Positions 8,012 through 17,722 of a stretch of 64,000 nt of DNA are shown here, piece by piece. The DNA comes from Herbaspirillum sp. (GTDB taxonomy: Bacteria; Pseudomonadota; Gammaproteobacteria; Burkholderiales; Burkholderiaceae_D), in contig JAQGLY010000007.1 in assembly GCA_028292625.1 (NCBI GenBank), positions 1 to 64,000 on the forward strand, in the 5' to 3' direction. Numbering within the stretch: the stretch's first letter is position 1; each line of letters starts with the position of its first letter. Both the position numbers and the translations under genes were made by a program. The notes under the pieces are model-generated. The model did not search any database, had not been told where the DNA came from, and was given only the letters and a program-made list of their open reading frames with translations.

Positions 8012-11000
8012 TTATTGCGCGGCGACTTCGCGCGGTTTCAACTTGAATGAAAAGCAACGTCCGACCACCACGAAGAACATCGGTACCAGTAGAATCGCCA
8101 GCGCGGTGGCGGTAACGATGCCGCCCAATACGCCGGTGCCGACGGCGATCTGCGCTTCCGACCCGGCGCCGCGGGCCAGCACCAGCGGCGCCACGCCGCA
8201 GCCGAACGCCAGCGAGGTCATGACGATCGGGCGCAAGCGCCGGCGCGCCGCTTCCACCGCGGCGTCGATCAGACTCATCCCCTGGCGGTGCAAATCCTTG
8301 GCCACTTCGATGATCAAAATCGCATTCTTGGCCGACAAGCCTATCGTCGCAATCAGGCCGACCTTGAAATAGATATCGTTGGGCAGGCCGCGCAAGGTGA
8401 CGCCGGACAATGCGCCGATGACGCCCAGCGGCACCACCAGGATCACCGCAAGCGGAATCGACCAGCTTTCGTACAAGGCCGCCAACGCCAGGAAAATCAC
8501 CAGGATCGACAGGGCGAACAGCAATGGCGCCTGCGCGCCGGAGCGGCGTTCTTCCGCGGACTGGCCGGTCCATTCATGGCCGATGCCGGGCGGCAGATCC
8601 CGCATCAGCCTTTCCATCGTCTGCATGGCGGTTCCGCTGCTGCCGCCGGAAGCCGGACTGCCGTTGATGGTGACCGAGGGATAGCCGTTGTAACGGGTCA
8701 GCTGCGGCGGCGCCAGCGTCCATTGCATGCTCGCGAATGCCGACAGCGGCACCATGTCGCCGCTGCGGTTGCGCACGGTCAGTTTCAGCACGTCGTCGGT
8801 GCGGACCCGATGTTCGCCGTCGGCCTGCACGACGACTCTGCGCACCTGATTGTCGAGCACGAAATCGCCGACGTAGTCCGAACTGAACATGACCGCCAGC
8901 GTGGCGTTGACGTCGGCCACGGAAACGCCCATCGCCTGCGCCTTCTGCCAGTCGATCGCCATCTTCAACTGCGGCGTATCGGGCATGCCGGCGAAGCGAA
9001 CGTTGACCAGTCCGCTTTCTCTTTTTGCCGCTGCCAGCAGCCGCTCGCGCGCGGCGATCAATTGCGCGTGGCCCAGCCCGCCCCGATCGAGCAGACGCAG
9101 ATTGAATCCGTTGGTGCTGCCCAGTCCCGGCAGGCCGGAGGAGTTGAAGGCGAATACCTGCATATTGTCCGCGTTCTTGAATTTCCGGTTGACGCGCTCG
9201 GCGATCTCTTCGGCATGATCGTCATCGTCGGGACGGTCTTTCCAGTCCTTTAAGGTCACGTAGACGGAGCCGGCATTGGAGCCGCGGCCGGACGGGCTGT
9301 AGCCGGTCAGCGCATAGGTATAGGCGACCGGCTCGTGCGCGAGCAGATAGCGTTCGACTTCGGCCACGCGGCGCATGGTTTCCACCGCGGGCGTGCCCTG
9401 TGGCATCGTGATGCCGACCACCAGATCGCCCTGATCGTCGGCCGGCAGCAGATCGGTGGGCAGGCGCAGCCCCAGCAATGCCACGGCGGCGATGATCGCC
9501 AGATAAACCGCGACCCAGCGCAAGGGCCGGGCGGCGATGCGTCGCACGCTGCCGCTGTAGCGTCCGGTCCAGCGCTCGAAGCTGCGGTTGAACCAGCCGA
9601 AAAATCCGGCTTTTCGCGCATGGTCCGCCGCCACCGGATTGAGCAGCGTGGCGCACAGCGCCGGCGTCAACGACAGCGCCAGAAAGGCGGAGAAGCCGAT
9701 CGACACCGCCAGCGTGACCGCGAATTGCTTGTAGATGTTGCCGACCGCGCCGCCGAAAAAAGCCATCGGCACGAACACCGACACCAGCACCACGGTAATG
9801 CCGACGATGGCGCCGCTGATTTGTTTCATCGCCTCGATGGTGGCGCGGTAGGGCGACAGCCGTTGTTCGACCATCAGCCGTTCGACGTTCTCCACCACCA
9901 CAATGGCGTCGTCGACCAGAATGCCGATCGCCAGCACCATGCCGAACATGGTCAGCACGTTGATCGAAAAGCCGAACGCCAGCAGCGTCGCCAGCGTTCC
10001 CAGCAGCGCCACCGGCACCACCAGCGTCGGTATCAGCGTGGCGCGCAGGTTTTGCATGAACAGATACATCACCAGGAAGACCAGCAGCACCGCTTCGAGC
10101 AAGGTGAGGATCACTTTGCGGATCGATATCTTGACGAAGGTCGACGGTTCCAGCGGGATCTGGTACGCCACGCCGGGCGGGAACGACGCGGACTCCTGCC
10201 GCAATTGGGCGCGAATGCGGTCCATCGTGGCGACCGCGTTCGAACCGGGCGCCAGATTGATGGCGATGCCGGTCGAGGTTTTGCCGTTGACCTTCGAGAT
10301 ATAGCTGTAATGGTTCTGTCCCAACTCGACGCGTGCGATGTCGCGCACCCGGATGGCGGAGCCGTCGCCGTGCATGCGCAGCACGATGTCGCCAAATTCG
10401 CGGGGAGTGGAAATGCCTTCGGGCGGCAGGATGTCGGCGCTGAACGGCGCCGTTGCCGGCACCGCCTCGTCGCCGATGTCGCCGATGGTGATCCGTGCAT
10501 TGTTTTGCCGCACTGCATTGACCAATTCATCTGCCGTGATGTTCATGGCGCGCATCTTGATCGGATCCAGCCAGATCCGCATTGCGCTCTCCGCGCCCCA
10601 CGCTTCGACCTTGCCGACGCCGTCGATCCGGCGCAAGGCCTGGATCAGGCCGCCGGCCGCGAACTCGCCCAGCGCGAGCTCGGACATCGCGCCGTCCTCC
10701 GACGTCAGCGTGATCAGGATGGGTTCATCGTCTATCGTTTTTTCGACCGAGACGCCGTAGCGGCGCACGGATTCCGGCAAAATCGGTTCGACCGTCTTCA
10801 GCCGGTTCTGAACTTCGACCGCCGCGATGTCGGCATTGAAGCCCTGGCGGAAAGTCAGATTGACTACGGCTCTGCCGGGTATGCTGACGGCGTTCGAATA
10901 CATCAATCCGGGCGCGCCGCTCATTTCCCGTTCGACGATGGCGGTGACGGCATCTTCCACCACCTTGGCGGACGCGCCGGGATAGGAGGCGTAGATGGCG

Positions 11001-11128
11001 ATGGTCGGCGGCGCGATGTCCGGATACTGCGCAACCGGCAGCGCGCGCAACGCCAGCAGGCCCGCCAAGGTAATCAGCAGCGAGACGACCCAGGCGAAGA
11101 TGGGGCGGTCGATAAAGAAGCGCGCCAT
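8012..11128 (-). CDS. RND (HAE1) multidrug efflux permease, AcrB-like
   Basis: This 1038-residue inner-membrane proton/drug antiporter should work as a trimer with a periplasmic adaptor and an outer-membrane channel. It has the typical start MARFFIDRPIFAWVVSL, twelve membrane spans and two large periplasmic loops (about residues 30-340 and 560-870). The proton-relay aspartates are in GILVDDAIVVVENVER and the partner lysine in GLSAKNAILI. The adaptor gene lies one base upstream on the same strand. No outer-membrane factor is encoded nearby, so a chromosomal TolC/OprM-type protein is presumably shared. Substrates cannot be told from sequence. Confidence 0.95.
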   Translation of the reverse strand: MARFFIDRPIFAWVVSLLITLAGLLALRALPVAQYPDIAPPTIAIYASYPGASAKVVEDAVTAIVEREMSGAPGLMYSNAVSIPGRAVVNLTFRQGFNADIAAVEVQNRLKTVEPILPESVRRYGVSVEKTIDDEPILITLTSEDGAMSELALGEFAAGGLIQALRRIDGVGKVEAWGAESAMRIWLDPIKMRAMNITADELVNAVRQNNARITIGDIGDEAVPATAPFSADILPPEGISTPREFGDIVLRMHGDGSAIRVRDIARVELGQNHYSYISKVNGKTSTGIAINLAPGSNAVATMDRIRAQLRQESASFPPGVAYQIPLEPSTFVKISIRKVILTLLEAVLLVFLVMYLFMQNLRATLIPTLVVPVALLGTLATLLAFGFSINVLTMFGMVLAIGILVDDAIVVVENVERLMVEQRLSPYRATIEAMKQISGAIVGITVVLVSVFVPMAFFGGAVGNIYKQFAVTLAVSIGFSAFLALSLTPALCATLLNPVAADHARKAGFFGWFNRSFERWTGRYSGSVRRIAARPLRWVAVYLAIIAAVALLGLRLPTDLLPADDQGDLVVGITMPQGTPAVETMRRVAEVERYLLAHEPVAYTYALTGYSPSGRGSNAGSVYVTLKDWKDRPDDDDHAEEIAERVNRKFKNADNMQVFAFNSSGLPGLGSTNGFNLRLLDRGGLGHAQLIAARERLLAAAKRESGLVNVRFAGMPDTPQLKMAIDWQKAQAMGVSVADVNATLAVMFSSDYVGDFVLDNQVRRVVVQADGEHRVRTDDVLKLTVRNRSGDMVPLSAFASMQWTLAPPQLTRYNGYPSVTINGSPASGGSSGTAMQTMERLMRDLPPGIGHEWTGQSAEERRSGAQAPLLFALSILVIFLALAALYESWSIPLAVILVVPLGVIGALSGVTLRGLPNDIYFKVGLIATIGLSAKNAILIIEVAKDLHRQGMSLIDAAVEAARRRLRPIVMTSLAFGCGVAPLVLARGAGSEAQIAVGTGVLGGIVTATALAILLVPMFFVVVGRCFSFKLKPREVAAQ

Positions 11129-11129
11129 G

Positions 11130-12338
11130 TCAACCGCCGGTTTGCGTGCCGGCAGCGCAATTCGCTGCCGACTGGAGGGCCGGATCGGTTGCGGCGATGC
11201 CGCCGGCCCCGGTTTGCTCCCGAGGGTGAACGGGCTGTCCCGGCTTGATGCTGGCGGCGTTGGCGACGATCACTTTTTCGCCGCCGCGCAGGCCTTCGCT
11301 GACCAGCCAGCGGTCGCCGTGCAGCGTGTCCGCCTTGACGGTCACGGCTTCGGCGATATTGTCGGCATTGACCACCATCACCGTGGCGGCGTTGCCGGTG
11401 CGCAGCAGCGCGTCCCTGGGGATCAGAATGGCGGTCTTGTCGACCGCCTGCTCCAGCTTCACCCGTACATAGCCGCCGGGCAGCAAAATCCGCTCCGGAT
11501 TCGGCACCACGGCGCGCATGGCGATGGCGTCGGTGGCCGGGTCGATGGCCAGATCGGAAAAAATAAGCTTGCCCGTGTGCGCGTACACGCTGCCGTCGCC
11601 CAGGATCAGTTGCACCGGCATGTTCTTTTTGGCGATGCCATGCAGATCGCCCTGGCGGATCGCATTTTGCATCAGCGCCACGTCGGAAGCGGGCTGCGAG
11701 AAATTGACGTAAATCGGATCGATCTGTTCGACGGTGGTCAGCGGCGTGGCGTTATCCTGGCCGACCAGTGCGCCTTCGGTGACCAGCGCGCGCCTGGCGC
11801 GGCCATGGATCGGCGCGCGCACGGTGGCGTAACCGAGTTGTAGCCGGGCCTGCTTCCGCCGGGCTTTCGCCGCGGCGACCTGCGCCTGCGTCTGGCGGTC
11901 GGCCGCCAGTGCTTCGGCGTAGTCCAATTGGCTGATCGCATCGGCGCCTATCAATTTCCGATAGCGTTTGATTTTGTCGGCGGCCGCCATCGCGTTCGCT
12001 TCGGCCTCGCGCACGTCGGCGGCGGCCATGTCCAGCGCCGCCTGCAGCGGGGCCGGATCGATACCGAATAGCGCAGCGCCTTTGCGCACCTCTTGCCCTT
12101 CCCGGTACAGGCGCTCGGTGATGATGCCTGCCACGCGCGCGCGTACTTCTGCCTGCCGGTATGCCTCGAGGCGGCCCGGTAATTGACGGTCGATCACGAT
12201 TTCGGTCGGCGCGGCGACGATGACCCTGACGTCCTTTGGCTCATCGGCCTGCGCGGCCGGCTCCGGTTTGCTGCAGGCGGCGAGAACCGCCAATAGAAAA
12301 AGCGACGCGCAAGCGCGGATTAATGCTGGTACTGGCAT
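11130..12338 (-). CDS. RND efflux periplasmic adaptor (membrane fusion lipoprotein)
   Basis: This 402-residue adaptor joins the permease to the outer-membrane channel. The N-terminus has a lipoprotein signal ending in LAVLAAC, so Cys lipidation is expected. Then come a barrel-sandwich (biotinyl-lipoyl-like) half motif near VRARVAGIITERLYREGQEV, an alpha-helical hairpin, the second half motif VRAPIHGRARRALVTEGALV, and beta-barrel domains. I chose the ATG at 12338, which has AAGG eight bases upstream, over a TTG 15 bases earlier. It is first in a two-gene operon with the permease. It is divergent from ogt, and no regulator gene is adjacent. Confidence 0.93.
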   Translation of the reverse strand: MPVPALIRACASLFLLAVLAACSKPEPAAQADEPKDVRVIVAAPTEIVIDRQLPGRLEAYRQAEVRARVAGIITERLYREGQEVRKGAALFGIDPAPLQAALDMAAADVREAEANAMAAADKIKRYRKLIGADAISQLDYAEALAADRQTQAQVAAAKARRKQARLQLGYATVRAPIHGRARRALVTEGALVGQDNATPLTTVEQIDPIYVNFSQPASDVALMQNAIRQGDLHGIAKKNMPVQLILGDGSVYAHTGKLIFSDLAIDPATDAIAMRAVVPNPERILLPGGYVRVKLEQAVDKTAILIPRDALLRTGNAATVMVVNADNIAEAVTVKADTLHGDRWLVSEGLRGGEKVIVANAASIKPGQPVHPREQTGAGGIAATDPALQSAANCAAGTQTGG

Positions 12339-12518
12339 AAACCAAGCCTTCAAGGAAACTCTATCTGATGGATTTTCTGGGGAAGCTGCGAGGCTAACAT
12401 CGAATGATTGGATAACTGCTTGATTTAACAGCTTATTTTATTTTTTCTATTTGAATAATGCGCGGCGATTCGCTGTGACGGCGGAGTAAAGAAGACGTTT
12501 TTTAAGTACACTACCGGA

Positions 12519-13016
12519 ATGAAAATTCTCGATTCCGATTCGCTGTTTTCCGCCATCGTCGCTGCGCCTTTCGGCGCGGTCGGCATTCGGACCGAACGGG
12601 AGCGCGTCGCCGAGCTGGTTTATCTGCCGCCGCGCTTCGGCGAGCAGGCGCCGACCGATGCCGTAGCCGAACGCGCCGCGCAACAACTGGCGCGTTATCT
12701 GGCCGATGCCGACGCCGTTTTCGATCTGCCGCTGGCGACGGTCGGTACTGCCTATCAGCGCCGGGTATGGGACGCCATCAGCGCGATTCCGAAAGGCCAG
12801 GTGCGCACCTATGGCGAAGTGGCGCGTTCGCTGCGTTCCGCGCCGCGGGCGGTCGGGCAGGCTTGCGGCGCCAACTGGTTTCCATTGCTGATCCCTTGTC
12901 ATCGCGTGACCGCCGCCGGCGGCCTGGGCGGGTTTTCCAACGACGGCGATGTGCAGGGCTTTCATGTCGGCGTCAAGCGCTGGCTGCTGGCGCACGAGGG
13001 TGTTTCGCTTGGCTGA
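12519..13016 (+). CDS. ogt: methylated-DNA--protein-cysteine S-methyltransferase
   Basis: This suicide enzyme moves methyl groups from O6-methylguanine to its own cysteine. The 165-residue protein has the acceptor motif in LIPCHRVTAAGG near residue 125, the DNA-binding helix region KGQVRTYGEVARSL, and GGFSNDGD before the C-terminus. This is the full-length class without an Ada domain. The end lies immediately before or overlaps the xerD start, depending on which xerD start is used. Confidence 0.94.
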   Translation: MKILDSDSLFSAIVAAPFGAVGIRTERERVAELVYLPPRFGEQAPTDAVAERAAQQLARYLADADAVFDLPLATVGTAYQRRVWDAISAIPKGQVRTYGEVARSLRSAPRAVGQACGANWFPLLIPCHRVTAAGGLGGFSNDGDVQGFHVGVKRWLLAHEGVSLG

Positions 13017-13041
13017 GGCGGCGCCAGGGCCGGCCGACGCG

Positions 13042-13938
13042 ATGCCGGCCGCGAGCCTGGCGGCCATCGATGAGTTCTGCGATACGCTGTGGCTGGAAGA
13101 CGGCCTGGCCAAGAATTCGCTGGAAGCGTATCGGCGCGATATGCGTCTGTTCGCGCAATGGCTGCATGCCGTGCATGGGAAGGCGCTGCTGGAAGCGGAT
13201 GCGGAGCATTTGCTCGGCTACTTTTCCGCGCGTCATGCGGATACCAAAGCGACATCGGCCAATCGCCGCCTCGCCGTGCTCAAGCGGTTTTATCTGCTGG
13301 CGCTGAGGCAAAACCGCATCAGCGTCGATCCTTGCCTGCGGATGAAATCGGCGAAACAGCCGCCGCGCTTTCCGAAAACCCTGAGCGAAGCGCAAGTCGA
13401 AGCACTGCTGGCCGCGCCGAATGTGGAAACGCCGCTCGGCGTGCGCGACCGGACGATGCTGGAACTGATGTATGCCAGCGGTCTGCGCGTGTCGGAACTG
13501 GTGTTGCTGAAATCGCTGGAAGTCGGCATGACCGAAGGTGTTCTGCGCATCACCGGCAAGGGCAACAAGACGCGGCTGGTGCCGTTCGGCGAAGAAGCGC
13601 GGGGATGGATAGTGCGTTATCTGCAGGAAGCGCGCGGGCGGATTCTGAACGGCCAGGTTGACGATGCGCTGTTCGTGACTGCCCGCGGCGGCCCGATGAC
13701 GCGGCAGATGTTCTGGACGCTAATCAAAAAGCATGCAAAACAGGCCGATATCAATGCGCCGCTATCGCCGCATACGCTGCGCCACGCATTCGCCACGCAT
13801 CTGCTCAATCACGGCGCCGATTTGCGGGTAGTGCAGTTGCTGCTGGGACATGCCGATATCTCGACTACACAGATTTACACGCATATTGCGCGCGAACGGC
13901 TGAAATTGCTGCATGCGACGCATCATCCGCGCGGCTGA
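13042..13938 (+). CDS. xerD: site-specific tyrosine recombinase XerD
   Basis: XerD acts with XerC at dif to resolve chromosome dimers. It has an N-terminal core-binding domain (IDEFCDTLWLEDGLAKNSL onward) and a C-terminal catalytic domain. The catalytic set is visible: Arg in YASGLRVSEL, Lys in GKGNKTR, HTLRH (His, Arg), GHADIS (His) and Tyr in QIYTHI. Starting at ATG 13042 gives 298 residues, the usual XerD length. In-frame GTG 13000 and ATG 12949 would overlap ogt and are less likely. XerD rather than XerC is inferred from length and overall sequence. Confidence 0.92.
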   Translation: MPAASLAAIDEFCDTLWLEDGLAKNSLEAYRRDMRLFAQWLHAVHGKALLEADAEHLLGYFSARHADTKATSANRRLAVLKRFYLLALRQNRISVDPCLRMKSAKQPPRFPKTLSEAQVEALLAAPNVETPLGVRDRTMLELMYASGLRVSELVLLKSLEVGMTEGVLRITGKGNKTRLVPFGEEARGWIVRYLQEARGRILNGQVDDALFVTARGGPMTRQMFWTLIKKHAKQADINAPLSPHTLRHAFATHLLNHGADLRVVQLLLGHADISTTQIYTHIARERLKLLHATHHPRG

Positions 13939-14116
13939 CCCCGGAAATCGATTATTATTTTGGCAATTTCAAGGGAAATGCCGTGTCTGGTACACGACAG
14001 GCGCCCTTTCGAACCGGCTGTTACAGTCCGCTAGTACGTAAACGGGGTGATTCCTGTATCCTGCAAGACGCTGGCGCTTGCCATTTTTCAACCGATCACA
14101 TTCATGAGGTGCACAC

Positions 14117-14296
14117 TTGGCGAAAACCAATTTCCAGTACGAAAAACGGCAAAAAGAGTTGGAAAAGAAAAAGAAAAAGGAAGAAAAACTGAAACGCAAG
14201 GCGGAGCGGGGCAGCGATTCGCCGGCCGACGACGAGACGGCCGAGAACGAGCAGCCCGGCGAGACGCCCGGACAGGATCCGGCTGCCGCGCAGTAA
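14117..14296 (+). CDS. small lysine-rich conserved protein (59 aa)
   Basis: A TTG start at 14117 is preceded by GAGGTG with 5-base spacing. It opens a 59-codon frame beginning MAKTNFQYEKRQKELEKK. The first half is very basic (KKKKKEEKLKRK) and predicted to be helical or coiled; the second half is acidic and Pro/Gly-rich. Small proteins of this kind (start MAKxNF/YQxEKRQ) are widespread in beta- and gammaproteobacteria but have no assigned function that I know. It lies alone between xerD and ybaK. Confidence 0.7.
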   Translation: MAKTNFQYEKRQKELEKKKKKEEKLKRKAERGSDSPADDETAENEQPGETPGQDPAAAQ

Positions 14297-14411
14297 TTCG
14301 GCCGCGGCCATGCGTCGACCGGCCGCCGTCGCGCCGTCATCGATGTTCCGGCCGGCTGCCGGAGCATGCAGGTCTTGCTTGCGCCGCGATCCATTCCGCA
14401 TTTCCAATAAA

Positions 14412-14894
14412 ATGGCCAAACACATTTCGGAAACTCCGGCTACGCAATTCCTGCGTCGCCATCAGATCGTTTTCACCGAACATCCGTATGTTTACGAAGA
14501 ACACGGGGGCACCACCGTGTCCGCGCGCGAACTGGGCGTCGACGAACATCAGGTGGTTAAAACCCTCGTGATGCAGGACGAAACGGCCAAGCCCCTGCTG
14601 GTGCTGATGCATGGCGATCGCAAGGTATCGACCAAAAACCTGGCGCGCCAGATCGGCTGCAAATCGGTCGAGCCCTGCCAGCCGGAGGTCGCCAACCGCC
14701 ATTCCGGCTATCTGATCGGCGGCACCTCGCCGTTCGGCACGCGCAAGGCGATGCCGGTATATGTCGAGCAAAGCATTCTGGAACTGGAAAAAATTTACAT
14801 CAACGGCGGACGGCGCGGTTATCTGGTGGGGCTGGCGCCGCAGTCGCTGCTTGCCGTGTTGCCTTGCAAGGCGGTCAGCTGCGCCATCGCGTAA
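14412..14894 (+). CDS. ybaK: Cys-tRNA(Pro) deacylase, YbaK/EbsC family
   Basis: This 160-residue trans-editing enzyme hydrolyses Cys mischarged on tRNA-Pro. Family features are the substrate-pocket stretch VVKTLVMQ and the lysine-containing [39 protein letters not shown] and the glycine-rich [13 protein letters not shown] complete the pattern. I chose ATG 14412 ([14 protein letters not shown]), which fits known YbaK starts. No clear ribosome site precedes it, so the start is slightly uncertain. It lies between the 59-residue gene and plsY on the same strand. Confidence 0.92.
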   Translation: MAKHISETPATQFLRRHQIVFTEHPYVYEEHGGTTVSARELGVDEHQVVKTLVMQDETAKPLLVLMHGDRKVSTKNLARQIGCKSVEPCQPEVANRHSGYLIGGTSPFGTRKAMPVYVEQSILELEKIYINGGRRGYLVGLAPQSLLAVLPCKAVSCAIA

Positions 14895-14950
14895 GTTTGC
14901 CTCCGTATCGGCCTGCATTAGAATCAGGCATTAAATCAGTTGGGGAATAT

Positions 14951-15559
14951 ATGAATACAGTTTTATTTGCATTGGCTGCCTATTTGATCGGCTCGGTGTC
15001 GTTTGCGGTGGTGGTCAGCAAATTGTTCGGTTTGTCGGACCCCCGCACTTACGGTTCCGGGAATCCCGGCGCCACCAATGTGCTGCGCAGCGGCAATAAG
15101 AAAGCCGCGGTGCTGACGCTGCTGGGCGATGGCTTCAAGGGATGGCTGGCGGTCTGGCTGGCATATAAATTCGGTCCGCGTTTCGGTATCGAGGACAGCG
15201 GCATCGCGCTGGTGGTGCTGGCGGTATTTCTCGGGCATTTGTGGCCGGTGTTTTTTCGCTTCGTCGGCGGCAAGGGCGTGGCGACCGCGCTGGGGATTTT
15301 GCTGGCCCTGAATATATGGCTCGGATTGGCGACGTTGGCGACCTGGGTGGTGGTCGCCTTCGCATTTCGTTATTCGTCGCTGGCGGCCTTGGTGGCGGCG
15401 ATCTTTGCACCGTTTTATTATGGATTGCTGTTCGGCAGCGAAGACGGCATTCTGCTGGCGGTGCTGGCGATGAGCGTGTTGCTGGTCTACCGGCACAGCA
15501 AGAATATCGCGAATCTGCTGACCGGAAAGGAAAGCCGAATCGGCGCCAAGAAGCGCTGA
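14951..15559 (+). CDS. plsY: glycerol-3-phosphate acyltransferase PlsY
   Basis: PlsY acylates glycerol-3-phosphate from acyl-phosphate at the inner membrane, the first step of phospholipid synthesis. The 202-residue protein has five or so hydrophobic spans. The three PlsY motifs are present: near the N-terminus [13 protein letters not shown], then [15 protein letters not shown], and [21 protein letters not shown] 14951 has GGGGAA upstream. It is convergent with tsaD (21-base gap); plsY and tsaD are commonly adjacent in betaproteobacteria. Confidence 0.95.
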   Translation: MNTVLFALAAYLIGSVSFAVVVSKLFGLSDPRTYGSGNPGATNVLRSGNKKAAVLTLLGDGFKGWLAVWLAYKFGPRFGIEDSGIALVVLAVFLGHLWPVFFRFVGGKGVATALGILLALNIWLGLATLATWVVVAFAFRYSSLAALVAAIFAPFYYGLLFGSEDGILLAVLAMSVLLVYRHSKNIANLLTGKESRIGAKKR

Positions 15560-15580
15560 TTAAGCGGCGCAGGCCGTTGC

Positions 15581-16606
15581 TTAAATGCCGATCTGATCCA
15601 GCGGCCAGCGCGGCCTTACGCTGAATGCATAGTCGCGCTTGGCCGCGCCCGGATCGGCCTGCAGTCTCAGCGCGCCGGCAAACGCGATCATCGCGCCATT
15701 GTCGGTGCAGAATTCCAGTTCCGGATAAAACACCTTGTAGCGCCGCGCCGCGGCCGCCTTATCCAGTGCTGCGCGCAACTGCCGGTTGGCGCCGACGCCG
15801 CCGGCAATGACCAGCCGCTTCAGACCGGTATGTTTCAGCGCGGTCATGCATTTGGCGACCAGCACTTCTACAATCGCATCGACGAAGCCGCGCGCGATGT
15901 CGGCCTTGTCCTGCTCGCAGATATTGGCCGGATGGTTCTTGACGACGGTCAGCACCGCCGTTTTAAGACCGGAAAAACTGAAATTGAAATTCTTGGAATG
16001 CAGCATCGGCCGCGGCAGTCGATAAGCGTCCGGATTGCCAAATTCGGCCAGCCGCGAAATGGCCGCGCCGCCGGGATAAGGCAGGCCCAGCAGCTTGGCC
16101 GACTTGTCGAAGGCTTCGCCGGCGGCATCGTCCAGGGTTTCCCCCAGCAGCGTGTAGCGGCCCACGCCGTCGACCCGCATCAGCTGGGTATGGCCGCCCG
16201 ATACCAGCAAGGCGACGAACGGAAATTCGGGCGGCTCGGCGGCCAGCAGCGGCGATAGCAAATGGCCTTCCAGATGATGTACGCCCAGTACCGGCCGGTC
16301 GATCGCCAGCGCCAGGCCGCAGGCGATCGACGCGCCGACCAGCAGCGCGCCCGCCAGACCCGGGCCCTGGGTATAGGCCACCACGTCGATTGCCGAACGC
16401 GGCAGGTCGGCGTTTTGCAACACCTGGCGCAACAGCGGAATGGCGCGGCGGATGTGATCGCGCGACGCCAGCTCCGGCACCACGCCGCCGTATTCTTCAT
16501 GCATCGCGATCTGCGAATGCAGCGCATGCGCCAGCAGACCCTTATCCGTGTCATAGAGGGCCAGGCCAGTTTCATCGCAGGAAGATTCGACGCCGAGTAC
16601 GATCAT
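15581..16606 (-). CDS. tsaD: tRNA threonylcarbamoyltransferase TsaD
   Basis: TsaD is the catalytic subunit that moves the threonylcarbamoyl group to A37 of ANN-decoding tRNAs, together with TsaB and TsaE. The 341-residue ASKHA-fold protein begins [14 protein letters not shown] and contains the metal motif [10 protein letters not shown]. Phosphate loops ([10 protein letters not shown]) and the C-terminal [10 protein letters not shown] are also present. ATG 16606 gives the standard length; an open frame extends far upstream but has no family similarity there. It is divergent from ybiB. Confidence 0.96.
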   Translation of the reverse strand: MIVLGVESSCDETGLALYDTDKGLLAHALHSQIAMHEEYGGVVPELASRDHIRRAIPLLRQVLQNADLPRSAIDVVAYTQGPGLAGALLVGASIACGLALAIDRPVLGVHHLEGHLLSPLLAAEPPEFPFVALLVSGGHTQLMRVDGVGRYTLLGETLDDAAGEAFDKSAKLLGLPYPGGAAISRLAEFGNPDAYRLPRPMLHSKNFNFSFSGLKTAVLTVVKNHPANICEQDKADIARGFVDAIVEVLVAKCMTALKHTGLKRLVIAGGVGANRQLRAALDKAAAARRYKVFYPELEFCTDNGAMIAFAGALRLQADPGAAKRDYAFSVRPRWPLDQIGI

Positions 16607-16724
16607 CAGTGATACCAGTGTGACGGAGAGAGGGGGGAACCCGTCATTGTAATGGAAAGACGCGGCTTCCCGCTTTGTTTTGGGCCATCTGCAAAACCGG
16701 CCCGGCTTGGTGTAACCTTCCGGC

Positions 16725-17705
16725 ATGAAAAATAGTGAAATCGATATCGATCCGCAAGCTCCGCTGGCCGCTGCCCGTTTTATCAAGGAAATCGGACGCG
16801 GAAAGGATGGCGCGCGCGGCCTGTCGCGCGACGACGCGCAATTGCTGTATACCGCCATGCTTGAGGGGCGTGTATCCGATCTGGAGTTGGGCGCCATTTT
16901 GCTGGCCATGCGCGTCAAGGGCGAATCCGTTGAAGAAATCGGCGGCTTCCTGGTTGCCGCCGAAGCGGCGTGCATCGCATTGGAGGCGCCCCCCGGCGAA
17001 TATGCGCCGGTGATCATTCCCACCTACAACGGTTCGCGCCGGGTGGCCAATCTGACGCCGTTGCTGGCCTTGCTGCTGGCGCGGGAGGGCGTGCCGGTGC
17101 TGATGCATGGCGTCACGCACGACCCGGGCCGGGTTGCCAGCGCCGAGATATGCGAGGCGCTGAAACTGCCGCCGGTGGCCGACAGTGCCGAGGTTTCCGC
17201 CCGCTTCGCCGCGCGGCAGCCGGCGTTTATCCCCATCGACGTGCTGGCGCCGCGACTCGCGCGGCTGCTGGCGATGCGCCGCATCCTCGGCGTGCGCAAT
17301 TCGACGCATACGCTGGTCAAGATTCTGCAGCCTTTTTCCGTGCCGGCATTGCGCCTGACCTCCTACACGCATCCCGAATATTTCGCCATGCTGAGCGCTT
17401 ATTTTCTGGGTGAATCGGTGCGCGGCGATGCATTCCTGATGCGCGGCACCGAAGGCGAAACGGTCGCCAATGCACGTCGCGCGCAGAAGATAGACTGGAT
17501 CCATCAGGGCGTGCACACCGAACTTGTGGAGCGCCAAGGCGTGGTCGAGGATTTGCCGCCGCTGCCCGAAAAAAACGATGCGCTCAGCACCGCGTTGTGG
17601 ATACAGGCCGTTCTGCGCGGCGAAATTCCTGTTCCGCAGCCGATAGCGGATCAGGTGCGTCATTGCGTGGCGGTGGCGCGCGGCCTGAATGCTTCGACGG
17701 TCTAG
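16725..17705 (+). CDS. ybiB: YbiB/TrpD2-type DNA-binding protein
   Basis: This 326-residue protein has the anthranilate phosphoribosyltransferase fold (N-terminal helical bundle, then an alpha/beta domain). It belongs to the YbiB (TrpD2) branch, which binds nucleic acids rather than making tryptophan. Supporting features are [18 protein letters not shown] at the start, a glycine-poor PRPP loop region ([16 protein letters not shown]) and [12 protein letters not shown]. There are no trp genes around it. It is divergent from tsaD. In E. coli the homologue is damage-inducible; regulation here is not evident. Confidence 0.87.
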   Translation: MKNSEIDIDPQAPLAAARFIKEIGRGKDGARGLSRDDAQLLYTAMLEGRVSDLELGAILLAMRVKGESVEEIGGFLVAAEAACIALEAPPGEYAPVIIPTYNGSRRVANLTPLLALLLAREGVPVLMHGVTHDPGRVASAEICEALKLPPVADSAEVSARFAARQPAFIPIDVLAPRLARLLAMRRILGVRNSTHTLVKILQPFSVPALRLTSYTHPEYFAMLSAYFLGESVRGDAFLMRGTEGETVANARRAQKIDWIHQGVHTELVERQGVVEDLPPLPEKNDALSTALWIQAVLRGEIPVPQPIADQVRHCVAVARGLNASTV

Positions 17706-17722
17706 CGTGCTGCCACGCGCCC

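Noticed and set aside
9335..11248. Long plus-strand frame of 637 codons
   Set aside because: It lies antisense to the RND permease and adaptor. Composition (His/Arg/Gln-rich) is that of a GC-rich shadow frame, without motifs.
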